This document shows positions 19,615 through 29,428 of a stretch of 64,000 bases of DNA, piece by piece. The stretch is from the NCBI RefSeq assembly GCF_002355515.1, contig NZ_AP014809.1, forward strand, positions 4,054,501 through 4,118,500, given 5' to 3'. The translations under genes were made by a program, and so were the position numbers. Origin of the DNA: Methylorubrum populi (GTDB lineage: Bacteria > Pseudomonadota > Alphaproteobacteria > Rhizobiales > Beijerinckiaceae). The first letter of the stretch is position 1, and each line of letters begins with the position of its first letter. Below the pieces are notes generated by a model. It made no database searches. It was not told the origin of the DNA and was given only the letters and a program-made list of their open reading frames with translations.

Positions 19615-20202
19615 CGGCGCGGCGGAGCCTTCGGCCCCGAACACGGCCTCATTGAGGAAGCCGTGGACGTAGGTCGAGAACGAGCGCCAGCACTCGACGC
19701 GGTAGAGCGGCGCGGCGCTCGCGCGGATCAGCACGATCTCGGCCTTGCCGAGCAGGGTGCGGGTGGCGCTGCCCGGCGGGAAGGCGGCCTCGGACAGGTC
19801 GAGCGGGCAGCCGGCATTGAGCACCGCCGCCGCCTGCCGGCCCGAGACGTCGATGCCGACATTGCGGTGGGAGACGTCGACCAGGGAATGCGGCCGCCCG
19901 GCGAGCGCGTCGCCGATCCGCCCCTGCAGCAGGTCGGCATCGGCTTCCGAGCCGCCGACGAGCCACTCGTCGGGTCCGAGGCGGGCGATCCAGACCTCGC
20001 CGTCGCTGCCGACGGTGTTGATCGGCGCACCGAGCGCGATCCCGGCCACCTTCGGAGCGGTGCCGGCGGCGAGGCGCACCCTCAGGGAGAAGCGCGTCTC
20101 GGCGCCGGCGGGCCGGACCGAGACGCCCGAACCGGTGGCGGCGGGGCGGGCGACGGCGCCGAGCGGCAGGGCGCGGGCGGCGCGGTAGCGGGTCTCAAGC
20201 AT
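19612..20202 (-). CDS. soxG: Sarcosine oxidase gamma subunit
   Basis: The 196-residue protein shows the SoxG features DEWLVGG, SLVDVSHRNVGIDVSG and a C-terminal VECWRSFSTYVHGFLNEA. SoxG is the smallest structural helper of heterotetrameric sarcosine oxidase and resembles part of the aminomethyltransferase fold. Its start overlaps the soxA stop by eight bases (ATGCTTGA), so it is the last gene of a coupled soxBDAG operon. Confidence 0.9.
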   Translation of the reverse strand: MLETRYRAARALPLGAVARPAATGSGVSVRPAGAETRFSLRVRLAAGTAPKVAGIALGAPINTVGSDGEVWIARLGPDEWLVGGSEADADLLQGRIGDALAGRPHSLVDVSHRNVGIDVSGRQAAAVLNAGCPLDLSEAAFPPGSATRTLLGKAEIVLIRASAAPLYRVECWRSFSTYVHGFLNEAVFGAEGSAAP

Positions 20203-23182
20203 TGATGCGCTCCCCCTTGACGTCGAAGAAGACCGGTTCGCAGACGGTGACGCGGGTGAAGCCGTCCGGCGTGGTGACGTGGAGGTGGCCGTTCATCCGC
20301 TCGCGGCCGCCCTCGACCAGGGCGAGCGCGATGGAGCGGCCGCAATTGGCGCTCCAGTAGCTCGACGTGACGTGGCCGAGCATGCGCATCGGGATCGGCT
20401 GGTTCGGGTCGGTGACGATCTGCGCGCCCTCGTCGAGGACGAGCCCCGGATCGTCGGTCACGAGCCCGACGAGCTGCTTGCGGCCCGAGGCCACCACGTC
20501 GGGGCGCGCCAGGGAGCGCTTGCCGACGAAGTCGCCCTTGGCCTTCGGGATCATCCCGGCCATGCCGACATCGTCCGGGGTCACCGTGCCGTCAGTCTCC
20601 TGGCCGACGATGATGTAGCCCTTCTCGGCGCGCAGGACGTGCATCGTCTCGGTGCCGTAGGGCGTGATGCCGTGGGTCCGGCCCGCCTCGAACACCGCCT
20701 CCCAGACCGCGCGGGCATGGTCGGCGGGCACGTTGATCTCGAAGCCGAGTTCGCCGGTGAACGAGACCCGGAACAGCCGGGTCGGCACGCCGCAGATCGT
20801 GCCCGAGCGCATCGCCATGTGCGGGAAGGCCTCCGGCGAAAGGTCGATGCCGTCGACCAGCGGGGCGATCACGTCGCGCGCCTTCGGGCCCTGGAGCGCG
20901 ATCACCGCCCATTGCTCGGTGGTCGAGGTCAGGAAGACCTCGAGCTCCGGCCACTCGGTCTGGAGATAGTCCTCCATGTGGGCCAGCACCCGTGCGGCGC
21001 CGCCGGTCGTCGTGGTGACGTGGAAGCATTCATCCGAGACGCGGGCGACGACGCCGTCGTCGAGGATGTAGCCGTCCTCCTTCAGCATCAGCCCGTAGCG
21101 GCAGCGCCCGGGGGCGAGCTTGGTCCAGGGGTTGATGTAGAGGCGGTTCATGAACTCGGCCGCGTCCCGGCCGACGATCTCGATCTTGCCCAGCGTCGAG
21201 GCGTCGAAGATGCCGACCCCCTCGCGCACCGCCTTGCACTCGCGGGCGACCGCCGCGTGAAGGTCCTCGCCGGCCTTTGGGAAGTACCAGGCGCGCCGCC
21301 ACAGGGCGACGTTCTCGAACAGGGCGCCGTGGGCCTCGGCCCATTCGTGGATCGGCGTGGTGCGGATCGGATCGAATAGGGCATGGCGGGCGGGCCCCAC
21401 CAGCGCGCCGAAGGTCACCGGGGTGTAGGGCGGGCGGAAGGTGGTGGTGCCGACTGCCGGCAGGGCCTTGTCGAGCTGCCCGGCGACGATGCCGAGCGCG
21501 TTCATGTTCGAGGTCTTGCCCTGGTCGGTCGCCATGCCGGTCGTGGTGTAGCGCTTGACGTGCTCGATCGACTGGAAGCCCTCGCGGACCGCGAGCTTGA
21601 TGTCCTTGGCGGTGACGTCGTTCTGGTAGTCGACGAAGGCGCGCACCTTGGTCGGGTTCGCATCGGTCGGCATGATCCGCACCGGCTGGAAGCCGGTCAG
21701 CGTCGGCGTCGCCCGGACCTCCTGCCGCTCGTCGGAGCCCGCGGCGGCGGCGCCGGCGGCGAAACCTTCGTTGACGCAGGCGGCGAGATCGTAGGTGCCG
21801 CGGGCCGCGCCGGCCGAGCGCTCTCCTTGAGCCGAGATGTTCGGCACGAAGGCATCGATGGCGTCGTCGTAGCGCAGCTTGCCGCGCGACTGCGAGAACA
21901 GGTGGACGGCGGGCGTCCAGCCGCCGGACATGCCGACGCAGTCGCAAGCGAGAAGGCGACGGCCGCCGCACCGGCCGTCGCTCCCGACAGGCGCCACAAT
22001 GAGACCCGTGACGCGCTTCCGGCCCTTCGATCCGACCACGGTGTGGCCGGTCAACACCTCGGCCCCGGCCCCGCGCAGCTGCGCCAGCTCCGGACCGCAA
22101 TCCGCTTCCAGGCGCAGATCGACGAGGGTGACGTCGAGGCCCGCCGCGCGCGCATCGAGCGCGGCCCGGTAGGCGGAGGCGCCGCTGGTGGCGAAGACGA
22201 GCCGGCGGCCCGGCGCCACGCCGTAGCGGTTGAGGAACACCCGCACGCTCTCGGCGAGCAGGATGCCCGGCCGGTCGTTGTCGGCGAAGACGAGCGGGCG
22301 CTCGTGCGAGCCGCCGGCGAGCACCACCTGCTCGGCGCGCACCTGCCACAGGCGCTCGCGGGGCGCCTGGCCCGCGGCGGAGGTGAGGTGGTCGGTGACG
22401 CGCTCGGTCATCGCCACGTGGTTGTGGTTGTAATAGCCGAAGGCGGTGGTGCGGGGCAGCAGGATGACGTTCTCGCGGCCATCGAGGTCGGCCAGCGTCT
22501 CGGCGAGCCAGGCCGCCGCCGGGCGGCCGTCGATCTGCGAGGTGGTGTCGTGCAGGAGCGAGCCGCCGGGCTCCGCGCCCTCGTCGGCGAGGATGACCCG
22601 CTTGCCGGTGCGCGCGGCGGCAAGCGCCGCGGCGAGCCCCGCCGGGCCGGCGCCGACGATCAGCACGTCGCAATGGGCGTGGCGGTTGGCGTAGCGGTCG
22701 GGATCGGCCACCGTCGGCGCCTTGCCGAGACCGGCGGCGGCACGGATGAAGGGCTCGTAGACCCGGTCCCAGAACCTCCGCGGCCACATGAAGGTCTTGT
22801 AGTAGAAGCCCGCGACGAAGACCGGCGACAACAGGTCGTTGACCGCGCCGACATCGAAGTCGAGCGAGGGCCAGTGGTTCTGCGAGGTCGTGCGCAGGCC
22901 CGAGCGTGCCTCGACCACGGAGGCGCGGTTGTTCGGATCGACCCGGCCGGGGCCGCGATCGACCGAGAGCAGCGCGCTCGGCTCGTCGGGGCCGTGGCTC
23001 AGGATGCCGCGGGGGCGGTGGTACTTGAACGAGCGCCCGACGAGGTGGATGCCGTTGGCGATGAGCGCCGAGGCGACGGTGTCGCCGGCAAATCCGTGGA
23101 CCGGCTTGCCGTTGAACGCGAAGACGATGGGGCGGGTGCGGTCGATGCGTCCGCCGCGGGACAATCTGAACGGCTGTGCCAT
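20195..23182 (-). CDS. soxA: Sarcosine oxidase alpha subunit
   Basis: The 995-residue subunit has an N-terminal domain of the 2Fe-2S-ferredoxin type (VHGFAGDTVASALIANG), a Rossmann dinucleotide fold (DVLIVGAGPAGLAAALAAA) and a C-terminal GCV_T aminomethyltransferase half (from about residue 610; EFMNRLYINPWTKLAPGRCRYG). It transfers the methyl group of sarcosine to THF as methylene-THF while glycine and hydrogen peroxide form. The ATG at 23182 lies one base after the soxD stop; the open frame continues upstream only as soxD shadow. Confidence 0.93.
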   Translation of the reverse strand: MAQPFRLSRGGRIDRTRPIVFAFNGKPVHGFAGDTVASALIANGIHLVGRSFKYHRPRGILSHGPDEPSALLSVDRGPGRVDPNNRASVVEARSGLRTTSQNHWPSLDFDVGAVNDLLSPVFVAGFYYKTFMWPRRFWDRVYEPFIRAAAGLGKAPTVADPDRYANRHAHCDVLIVGAGPAGLAAALAAARTGKRVILADEGAEPGGSLLHDTTSQIDGRPAAAWLAETLADLDGRENVILLPRTTAFGYYNHNHVAMTERVTDHLTSAAGQAPRERLWQVRAEQVVLAGGSHERPLVFADNDRPGILLAESVRVFLNRYGVAPGRRLVFATSGASAYRAALDARAAGLDVTLVDLRLEADCGPELAQLRGAGAEVLTGHTVVGSKGRKRVTGLIVAPVGSDGRCGGRRLLACDCVGMSGGWTPAVHLFSQSRGKLRYDDAIDAFVPNISAQGERSAGAARGTYDLAACVNEGFAAGAAAAGSDERQEVRATPTLTGFQPVRIMPTDANPTKVRAFVDYQNDVTAKDIKLAVREGFQSIEHVKRYTTTGMATDQGKTSNMNALGIVAGQLDKALPAVGTTTFRPPYTPVTFGALVGPARHALFDPIRTTPIHEWAEAHGALFENVALWRRAWYFPKAGEDLHAAVARECKAVREGVGIFDASTLGKIEIVGRDAAEFMNRLYINPWTKLAPGRCRYGLMLKEDGYILDDGVVARVSDECFHVTTTTGGAARVLAHMEDYLQTEWPELEVFLTSTTEQWAVIALQGPKARDVIAPLVDGIDLSPEAFPHMAMRSGTICGVPTRLFRVSFTGELGFEINVPADHARAVWEAVFEAGRTHGITPYGTETMHVLRAEKGYIIVGQETDGTVTPDDVGMAGMIPKAKGDFVGKRSLARPDVVASGRKQLVGLVTDDPGLVLDEGAQIVTDPNQPIPMRMLGHVTSSYWSANCGRSIALALVEGGRERMNGHLHVTTPDGFTRVTVCEPVFFDVKGERINA

Positions 23183-23183
23183 C

Positions 23184-23480
23184 TCACGCCCTCGTCTCGC
23201 TCTGGGGGGATTGGGTGGGCTTCGCCCCCATCGGATAGGTCTCGATGAAGCGGTCGCTGATCGTGTCGCGGAGCGCATTGAACCAGCGGCCGCAGCCGTG
23301 GACGTGGCACCAGCGCTCGGCATGCACGCCCTTGGGGTTGGCGCGCACGAACAGGTGCTCGCTCCAGGCGCCGTCATCGACGGTCATCGGGTCGGCGGGC
23401 CGGGCGATATGGGCTTGGCCGCCGCACCGGAACTCGGTCTCGGGCCGTTTGCCGCAATGGGGGCAGGCGATCAGCAGCAT
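23184..23480 (-). CDS. soxD: Sarcosine oxidase delta subunit
   Basis: The 98-residue protein has the zinc-binding pattern CPHCGKRPETEFRCGG and a His-Cys pair in CHVHGCGRWFN, as in SoxD of heterotetrameric sarcosine oxidase. It precedes soxA with a one-base gap between stop and start and follows soxB after 18 bases. Length and motifs match the family. Confidence 0.92.
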   Translation of the reverse strand: MLLIACPHCGKRPETEFRCGGQAHIARPADPMTVDDGAWSEHLFVRANPKGVHAERWCHVHGCGRWFNALRDTISDRFIETYPMGAKPTQSPQSETRA

Positions 23481-23498
23481 GGTTCGGCCTCCGGGCGA

Positions 23499-24752
23499 TC
23501 AGTGCGCGACGGCCGCGGCGGCGGCCTCGTCGATGAGGCGGCCGGTGCGGAACCGGTCGAGGGTGAAGGGCGCGTTGATCGCGTGCGGCGTGCCCGTCGC
23601 GAGCGTATGGGCGAAGACGTGGCCCGAGCCCGGGGTCGCCTTGAAGCCGCCGGTGCCCCAGCCGCAATTGACGAACAGGTTCTCGACCGGGGTCTTGCCG
23701 ATGATCGGCGAGCGGTCGGGCGTCACGTCGACGATGCCGCCCCAGGAGCGCAGCATCCGCATCCGGGTGAATTGCGGAAAGAGCTCGCAGATCGCGTCGA
23801 GCGTGTGGGTGGTGATGTGGAGGCCGCCCTGCTGGCTGTAGGAGGTGTACTGGTCGGTGCCGGCGCCGATCACCAGTTCGCCCTTGTCGGATTGCGACAG
23901 GTAGGCGTGCACCGCGTTCGACATCACCACGCAGGGGAAGCACGGCTTGACCGGCTCGGAGACCAGCGCCTGGAGCGGGTAGCTCTCCAGCGGCATCGAC
24001 ACGCCGGCCATGGACATCAGGGTCGAGGTGTGGCCGGCGGCGACCACGCCGATCCGGCCGGCGCCGATGAAGCCGCGCGTGGTCTCGACGCCGACCGCCC
24101 TGCCGAAGGCGTCACGGCGGATGCCGGTGACCTCGCAGTTCTGGATGATGTCGACGCCGCGGTCGTCGGCGCCGCGGGCATAGCCCCAGGCCACCGCGTC
24201 GTGGCGGGCGGTGCCGGCCCGGCGCTGGAGCGCCCCGCCGAGCACCGGGTAGCGCAAGGAGCCCGAGATATCGAGCGGCGGACAGAACGCCTTGCACTCC
24301 TCCTTCGAGAGCCACTCGTTGTCGATGCCGTTGAGACGGTTGGCGTAGACGTGGCGCTTGAAGCTCTGGACGTCGTGGATGTTGTGCGCGAGCATCAACA
24401 CGCCGCGCTGGGAGAACATGATGTTGTAGTTCAGCTCCTGGGACAGTCCCTCCCAGAGCTTGAGCGCGTGCTCGTACATCGCCGCGCTCTCGTCGTAGAG
24501 GTAGTTGGAGCGGATGATCGTGGTGTTGCGGCCGGTATTGCCGCCGCCGATCCAGCCCTTCTCCAGCACCGCCACGTTGGTGATGCCGTGCACCGTGGCG
24601 AGATAATAGGCGGTCGCCAGCCCATGGCCGCCGCCGCCGACGATGACGACGTCGTAACGGGGCTTGGGCTCGGGGGCGCGCCACTGGCGACCCCAGCCGG
24701 TATGGCCCCGCAGGGATTCGGAGAGCAGCGACGTGAGGGAGAAGCGGCGCAT
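23499..24752 (-). CDS. soxB: Sarcosine oxidase beta subunit
   Basis: The 417-residue FAD-dependent oxidoreductase (DAO family) has the dinucleotide motif [20 protein letters not shown], followed by [19 protein letters not shown], a region around the covalent FMN and FAD site of SoxB. It ends with the DAO-type [22 protein letters not shown]. It is the catalytic subunit that oxidises sarcosine. It is the first gene of soxBDAG and is divergent from the GbdR-like regulator gene. Confidence 0.93.
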   Translation of the reverse strand: MRRFSLTSLLSESLRGHTGWGRQWRAPEPKPRYDVVIVGGGGHGLATAYYLATVHGITNVAVLEKGWIGGGNTGRNTTIIRSNYLYDESAAMYEHALKLWEGLSQELNYNIMFSQRGVLMLAHNIHDVQSFKRHVYANRLNGIDNEWLSKEECKAFCPPLDISGSLRYPVLGGALQRRAGTARHDAVAWGYARGADDRGVDIIQNCEVTGIRRDAFGRAVGVETTRGFIGAGRIGVVAAGHTSTLMSMAGVSMPLESYPLQALVSEPVKPCFPCVVMSNAVHAYLSQSDKGELVIGAGTDQYTSYSQQGGLHITTHTLDAICELFPQFTRMRMLRSWGGIVDVTPDRSPIIGKTPVENLFVNCGWGTGGFKATPGSGHVFAHTLATGTPHAINAPFTLDRFRTGRLIDEAAAAAVAH

Positions 24753-25174
24753 CGGTCGACCTCGCGGTGTTGACGGATCATGGTCCGCGCGCCGCGGCGG
24801 GGCTTGATCGGTGGCGACCGGGAGTTTGGGATTCCCGACTTCGATCGATGTCCCCGCATCTCCTCTCCGCCCGGCCCGCAGCCGGCTCGACAGCCGATGT
24901 TCGGCGAAAGACTTCGGCCTGCCATCCGCTCGATAGATTCGAGGTCACGTCGATCACGCGGCCGTGAGCGGGCGGTCGAACAAGAATTATTCTATTGCAT
25001 ACGCCAGACGATCGGAGATTAAGTTCCGGTGTGGGCGCCGCCTCGGCGGACGCGCCCCGTTCGATCGACGGCGCCGGTCACGGTCGGGGCGATCCTGAAT
25101 CGCTCCCCAGCCGGCGCAAGGGTCGGCGCGGCACGTGAATTGCCCACCAAGCCGCGGCGCGAGGCCGACAAACG
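24753..25174. promoter_or_regulatory. Divergent promoter region soxB / gbdR
   Basis: The 422 bases separate soxB (minus) from the AraC-type regulator (plus). No gene is apparent. An AT-rich stretch at 24982-25006 contains AATTATTCTATTGCATAC, a possible promoter or regulator site; part of it recurs upstream of the betaine-binding protein gene at 31146-31160. Confidence 0.5.
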
Positions 25175-26218
25175 GTGGTCGGGATGGAAATGACGATAGC
25201 CGCCGGGGAGACGGGCCCGGCCAATGGGCTGACCGCGAACGAGGCGGTCGCGGGGAGAGCCCTCTCCGTCGGCTTCATGCTGGTCGACCGCTTCTCGATG
25301 ATCGCCTTCTCCTCGGCGATCGAGCCCCTGCGGCTCGCCAACCGCGCGGTCGGACGCGACCTCTACCGTTTCTCGCTGTGGTCGGAGGACGGGAGCAAGT
25401 GCACCGCCTCGAACGGGATCGAGGTCAAGGTCGCGGGTCGCTTCTGCGACGCGCAGGATTTCGACATGATGGTCGTGTGCGGCGGCATCGACATCCAGAG
25501 GCCGGACCACCGCGCGCTGCATTCGGCCCTGCGCCGGTGCAGCGCCCGCGGGGCGGCGGTCGGGGCGGTCTGCACGGGCACCTACGTGCTGGCCAAGGCC
25601 GGTCTGCTCGACGGATACCGGGCGACGATCCATTGGGAGAACCTGCCGGGCCTCGTCTCCGAGCATGACGGGCTGGAGATCGGCTCGGAGCTGTTCGAGA
25701 TCGACCGCAACCGCTTCACCTGCGCCGGCGGAACCGCGGCGGCCGACATGATGCTGTCGCTGATCATGCGCGACCACGGGCCGAGCGTGGCCTCGGAGGT
25801 CGCCGACCAGCTCATCCACCACCGCATCCGCGAATCCGGCGAGCGCCAGCGGATGGATCTGCGCATGCGCCTCGGCGTCTCGCATCCCAAGCTGCTGCGT
25901 GTGGTGGGGCTGATGGAGACGTCCCTCGCCGAGCCGCTCGGCAGCCAGGAACTCGCCGACGCGGTGCAGCTCTCGACCCGCCAACTCGAGCGGCTGTTCC
26001 TGAAGTATCTCGGCCGCTCGCCGGCCAAGCACTACCTGCGCATCCGCCTGGAACACGCCCGCACCCTGATCCGGCAGACGGCGATGCCGCTGCTCTCGGT
26101 GGCGTTCGAGTGCGGCTTCACCTCGGCCTCGCACTTCTCGAAGGCCTATCTCGACTGCTTCGGGCAGCCGCCGAGCGCGGAGCGGAAGATCGTGCAGGCG
26201 CAGGGCGCGCGCGCCTGA
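25175..26218 (+). CDS. gbdR: AraC-family regulator of betaine catabolism (GbdR-like)
   Basis: The 347-residue protein has an N-terminal DJ-1/PfpI-like (GATase1) domain (VGFMLVDRFSMIAFSSAIEPLRLANR; GAVCTGTYVLAKAGLLDGYRATIHWE) and a C-terminal AraC double helix-turn-helix (STRQLERLFLKYLGRSPAKHYL; VAFECGFTSASHFSKAYLDCFG). This layout is that of GbdR, which activates gbc, dgc and sox genes in response to betaine or dimethylglycine in Pseudomonas. Its position divergent from soxB supports the role. Start options are GTG 25175, ATG 25184 or ATG 25190; GAGG at 25161 favours the first. Confidence 0.82.
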   Translation: MVGMEMTIAAGETGPANGLTANEAVAGRALSVGFMLVDRFSMIAFSSAIEPLRLANRAVGRDLYRFSLWSEDGSKCTASNGIEVKVAGRFCDAQDFDMMVVCGGIDIQRPDHRALHSALRRCSARGAAVGAVCTGTYVLAKAGLLDGYRATIHWENLPGLVSEHDGLEIGSELFEIDRNRFTCAGGTAAADMMLSLIMRDHGPSVASEVADQLIHHRIRESGERQRMDLRMRLGVSHPKLLRVVGLMETSLAEPLGSQELADAVQLSTRQLERLFLKYLGRSPAKHYLRIRLEHARTLIRQTAMPLLSVAFECGFTSASHFSKAYLDCFGQPPSAERKIVQAQGARA

Positions 26219-26645
26219 GCCTTTCGCGGCAGCGCGCGGCGTTCCCGGCGCCGCGATGATCTGAGAGCCGCAGCGATCAAAGGCGCCGCACCGGCCGCGA
26301 GGGCTGCCCCGGCGGCCCATCAAGAGCACCGGAAACGCGGCCCGGCCTTCGCCGCCGAGCCTGATGGCTGCGACCGCCTCCGAGCGTTGCCCGGTCCCTG
26401 CGACATCGCTCCCGGGACACGGCGTCCGTCACCGGGGGTTCTTCAGTCTGACGATGCCGCATCGGGAGACCCCCGGTGCCGCGATCTCGAGGGGCGTAGG
26501 GCTCGCCCCTCCGCTCGGCGATCCGGCGGCCGGCACGCGGCGGAGCCGCCGTCTTGCGAAGGACCGGACATCGTCAGTCTACGATCGGCGCCGGCGGGTC
26601 CGCCCCGGCGCTGTCGCGGTGACGGGCGCGGTGAGGTGCGAGGCA
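26219..26645. other. Intergenic region after gbdR
   Basis: About 430 bases of GC-rich sequence with no credible gene and no clear terminator. Frames here lack domain sequence and codon bias. Confidence 0.45.
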
Positions 26646-27218
26646 ATGTCCATGATGAAGTCCGTGCCCGGACACTCGGTCTGGTCCGACATCGCCGTCG
26701 GCCTGCTCGCCGGATGGGTGGCGACGCAGGTGACGAACCTCGCACAAGGCCCCCTGAGGCGCGCGACCCCCGAACGCGTCGATCGGCATGAAGAGAAGGT
26801 TCGACCCGGCGCATCCTCGTCGCTGGTCGCGGCCCGGAAGCTTGCCGAGATTCTCGACGTCCCTCCCTCGCAGGAGCGGGATGCGCGGTGGGGCAAGGCG
26901 ATCCACCTCGCCGTCGGCATGGGCTGGGGACCGGTCTACGGTCTGCTGCGCCGATACGGGGGGCTACGGCCGTTCAGCGCGGCGTTGGCCAGCGGGTCCG
27001 CGATGTCCCTGATCCTGGACGAGGCCCTGGTGCCGGCCCTCGGCCTCAGTGCCCCCTGCCACCACTATCCGACCTTCACCCGTCTCCGCGGCGTCGTCGC
27101 CCATCTCGTCTACGGGGCGGCGGCAGCGATGGCGGCCGAGGGGCTGGGCCGCTCGCTCGGCTGCCCGCCCGGGAGCCGGGCCCGGTCCCAGCCGGCCGGT
27201 CGAGGCCCCCGCCGGTGA
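26646..27218 (+). CDS. Hypothetical membrane-associated protein (YagU/DUF1440-like)
   Basis: The 190-residue protein has hydrophobic segments near residues 14-34 (AVGLLAGWVATQVTNLAQ), 85-100, 108-128 and 145-165, with a charged loop between the first two. The pattern and the start (SDIAVGLLAGWVATQV) resemble DUF1440 inner-membrane proteins, but this is a weak match by eye. It overlaps the next small gene by GTGA, so the two are likely translated together. Function unknown. Confidence 0.6.
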   Translation: MSMMKSVPGHSVWSDIAVGLLAGWVATQVTNLAQGPLRRATPERVDRHEEKVRPGASSSLVAARKLAEILDVPPSQERDARWGKAIHLAVGMGWGPVYGLLRRYGGLRPFSAALASGSAMSLILDEALVPALGLSAPCHHYPTFTRLRGVVAHLVYGAAAAMAAEGLGRSLGCPPGSRARSQPAGRGPRR

Positions 27219-27457
27219 CGGGCGGGACCCGCCACGACCACCGCCATGCGGCCGAGATCTGCCGGGAGAATGGCTGGGGCGTCGGGACGCGGCTGATCGG
27301 CGATGCCGGTTTCGGGCCGACGGTGATCCGCATCACCGCGCTCGGCACGCGGGTCATGCTCGCGCGCATGATCAGTCACAACGGCGTCGCGGTCGGCCAC
27401 AACGACGAGCATGCCTGGAGCCTCGCCACGCGCGACTGGTGCCGCATCGGCGGGTGA
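27215..27457 (+). CDS. Small conserved hypothetical protein
   Basis: The 80-residue soluble protein starts at GTG 27215, overlapping the previous stop in GTGA. Its composition (AAEICRENGWGVGTRLIGD; RITALGTRVMLARMI; AWSLATRDWCRIGG) is that of a folded protein rather than a shadow frame. I believe similar small proteins occur in phage and accessory regions of Methylobacterium, but cannot name a function. It is the last gene before the convergent porin pseudogene. Confidence 0.6.
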   Translation: MTGGTRHDHRHAAEICRENGWGVGTRLIGDAGFGPTVIRITALGTRVMLARMISHNGVAVGHNDEHAWSLATRDWCRIGG

Positions 27458-27601
27458 CGGTCGGCCCGCTCGGGCATACGCTCCCCCGCGCAGGGTCAGG
27501 CCCGCGGGGGCAGGCCATCGCGATCGTCTCACGAGACGCCCGGGTCGGCGACCGTATCCGTCTCGCGTCGGCGGCGCAGCGGGCGCTGTCGCGGGATCGA
27601 C

Positions 27602-28263
27602 CTAGAAATAGTAGCCGATATTCATGATGAAGCGCGACTTCCAGCGGTTCTCGCCGCCCTGGGCGAGGCCGTTGTTGAACTCGCCGGCGCCGACATAGGG
27701 GTCGTTCCGGCCGATGGCGGCCTCGGTGTAGATGATGAGGTTCGGGTCGGCGGTCAGGGTCCAGGCCCCGCCGAGGGTGAAGCGCTCGCTCGCCTTGAAG
27801 CTCGCCTTGTCCTTGTAGAAGGCGCTGTAGCCGACGAAGGGCACCACGGTGAACGGGCCGATCGGATCGGGGACCTTGTAGGTCACCTCCGCCGAGACGA
27901 AGTTTCCGCGCGCGGCGAGATTGTACGAGAAGTCGAAGCCGCCCACCGTGACGAGATCGTTGCGGAAGGGGTTCTTCGGATCGATGTCCTGCCGCACGTA
28001 GATCGCCTTGAAGCCCCAAGGGCCGTAGGTGCCCAGCGCGTGCAGGCCTTCGAGCTGCTTGGTGCCGGTCTGGCGCGTGTCGAAATTGTAGATTTCCGAG
28101 TGCCAGATCGAGGCGCCGAAGGCGAGCGAGGCGGTGTCGTTCTTGAGGACGAAGTACTCCGCCCGGCCGATGAACATGTTCTGTTCGGCGTTGCTGGTCC
28201 CGTTCGTGACGTAGGGGTCGGCGCGGACGATGTTCGTCGAGTAGCGCGCGCTGTCGAGACTCA
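27602..28263 (-). pseudogene. Outer-membrane beta-barrel protein, C-terminal half (split by IS)
   Basis: About 220 residues of alternating beta-strand sequence end in SRFIMNIGYYF with a terminal Phe, the signature of outer-membrane barrels. The N-terminal half with the signal peptide lies beyond the IS at 29429-30119. Removing 28264-29428 and one copy of TCA rejoins the frame as NAFGL-SLDSARYS. A start inside the IS left end (ATG 28274) would express this half without a signal peptide, so the protein is almost certainly lost. The location beside the betaine transporter suggests a solute porin, which is inference. Confidence 0.75.
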
Positions 28264-29428
28264 TACCAATCCTCATTGATCAGAACCCATGTGTCCATTG
28301 GCGTAGTCCGATGGACATGATGCGCCAGGGCTGGTCGATGAGCTTGTTCCAGGCGTCGCAGCAGTGATCGAGGATATCGGCGTAGGATTTGAAGATCCGG
28401 TTGCCGAGCCAGTTGTCGCGAAGGAACTGCCACAGGTTCTCGACGGGGTTGAGTTCGGGACTACGCGCCGGCAGCGGCAGAAGGGTGATGTTGTCGGGGA
28501 CCGGCAGCTTCTTGGTCGTGTGCCAGCCGGCCTGATCGAGGAGGAGCACGGCGTGGGCACCGGGAGCCACGGTCCCTGAGATCTCTTCGAGGTGGTGGGC
28601 CATCGCCTCGGTGGTGCAGCGGGGCATGACCAAACCCGCGCCGACGCCCCGGGCCGGGCAGATCGCCCCGAAGATGTAGGCCGACTGTGTGCGCTGATCC
28701 TTTGGGGCTGAGGGGCGTGTCCCGCGCTTGGCCCAGCGCCGGGTCAGCGTGTTCTTCTGGCCGACACGGGCCTCGTCGCAGAACCAGACCTCTATCGGCT
28801 TGCCGCCGACAGCTTGCGCGATCTCCGCCAGACGGTCGGGGAAGTCTTTTTAAAAATGGCCGCGGCCTCCGGGTCCTGGGCGTGATGGCGCGGACGGGCC
28901 GAGAGCTTGCGGTAGCCCATCGCCCGCAAGACCCGGCTCAGGGTCTGCTCGGAAACCGACACGCCGTGATCCTCGGACAGGATCTGGGCCAGATCGCAGA
29001 GCCGCCAGCGTACCACGCCGTGAGCGGCGGGAACCGGCCCCTGTTCGACCAGCGCCTTGAGGACGTCCCGCTGATCGGCGTTCAGGCGCGGACGGGCCCC
29101 AGGGGCCTTGCCGTCGATCAGCCCGTCCGGGCCATCGGCGTTGAAGGCCAGGACCCAGTCGCGCACCGTCTGCAGCCCGACCCCGCCGATCTCGGCCGCC
29201 TCCGAGCGCGAGCCGCCCGCCGAGATCACCGACAGCGCCAGCAAGCGGCGGGTCTGGGCCGGATCGCGTGAACCCTTGGCCAGGGCACGTAAGGATCCGG
29301 CATCGAAGTCCGACCGCAGCGGTACGGGAGCGGCCATCGCATCCTCCTCAGGCCCCAAACCCGAGGACAGAATCACGGCCGAGACAGCGGCGCTACCCGT
29401 CGTGAGTCGCGCTCAACGAGGTCTGGTA
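28264..29428 (-). mobile_element. IS630-family insertion sequence
   Basis: The element is about 1.16 kb with imperfect terminal inverted repeats: left TACCAATCCTCATTGATC, right (complement) TACCAGACCTCGTTGAGC. It carries one transposase in two frames. It is flanked by TCA on both sides (28261-28263 and 29429-29431). Both ends carry TA, so a conventional TA duplication would place the ends two bases further in. It interrupts an outer-membrane protein gene. Confidence 0.85.
28280..29337 (-). CDS. IS630-family transposase (two frames joined by -1 frameshift)
   Basis: The first frame (stop at 28792) holds the N-terminal helix-turn-helix (RSEAAEIGGVGLQTVRDWV) and a second winged-helix segment (VSEQTLSRVLRAMGYRKLSAR). 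At a T5A5 tract near 28846-28856 a -1 shift leads into the second frame with the DDE catalytic domain: Asp in FCDEARVGQKNT, Asp in LLLDQAGWHTT, Glu in NPVENLW. The triad is intact, so the element may be active if the shift is programmed. ATG 29337 follows GAGGAGG; an earlier in-frame ATG at 29376 is less likely. Confidence 0.82.
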
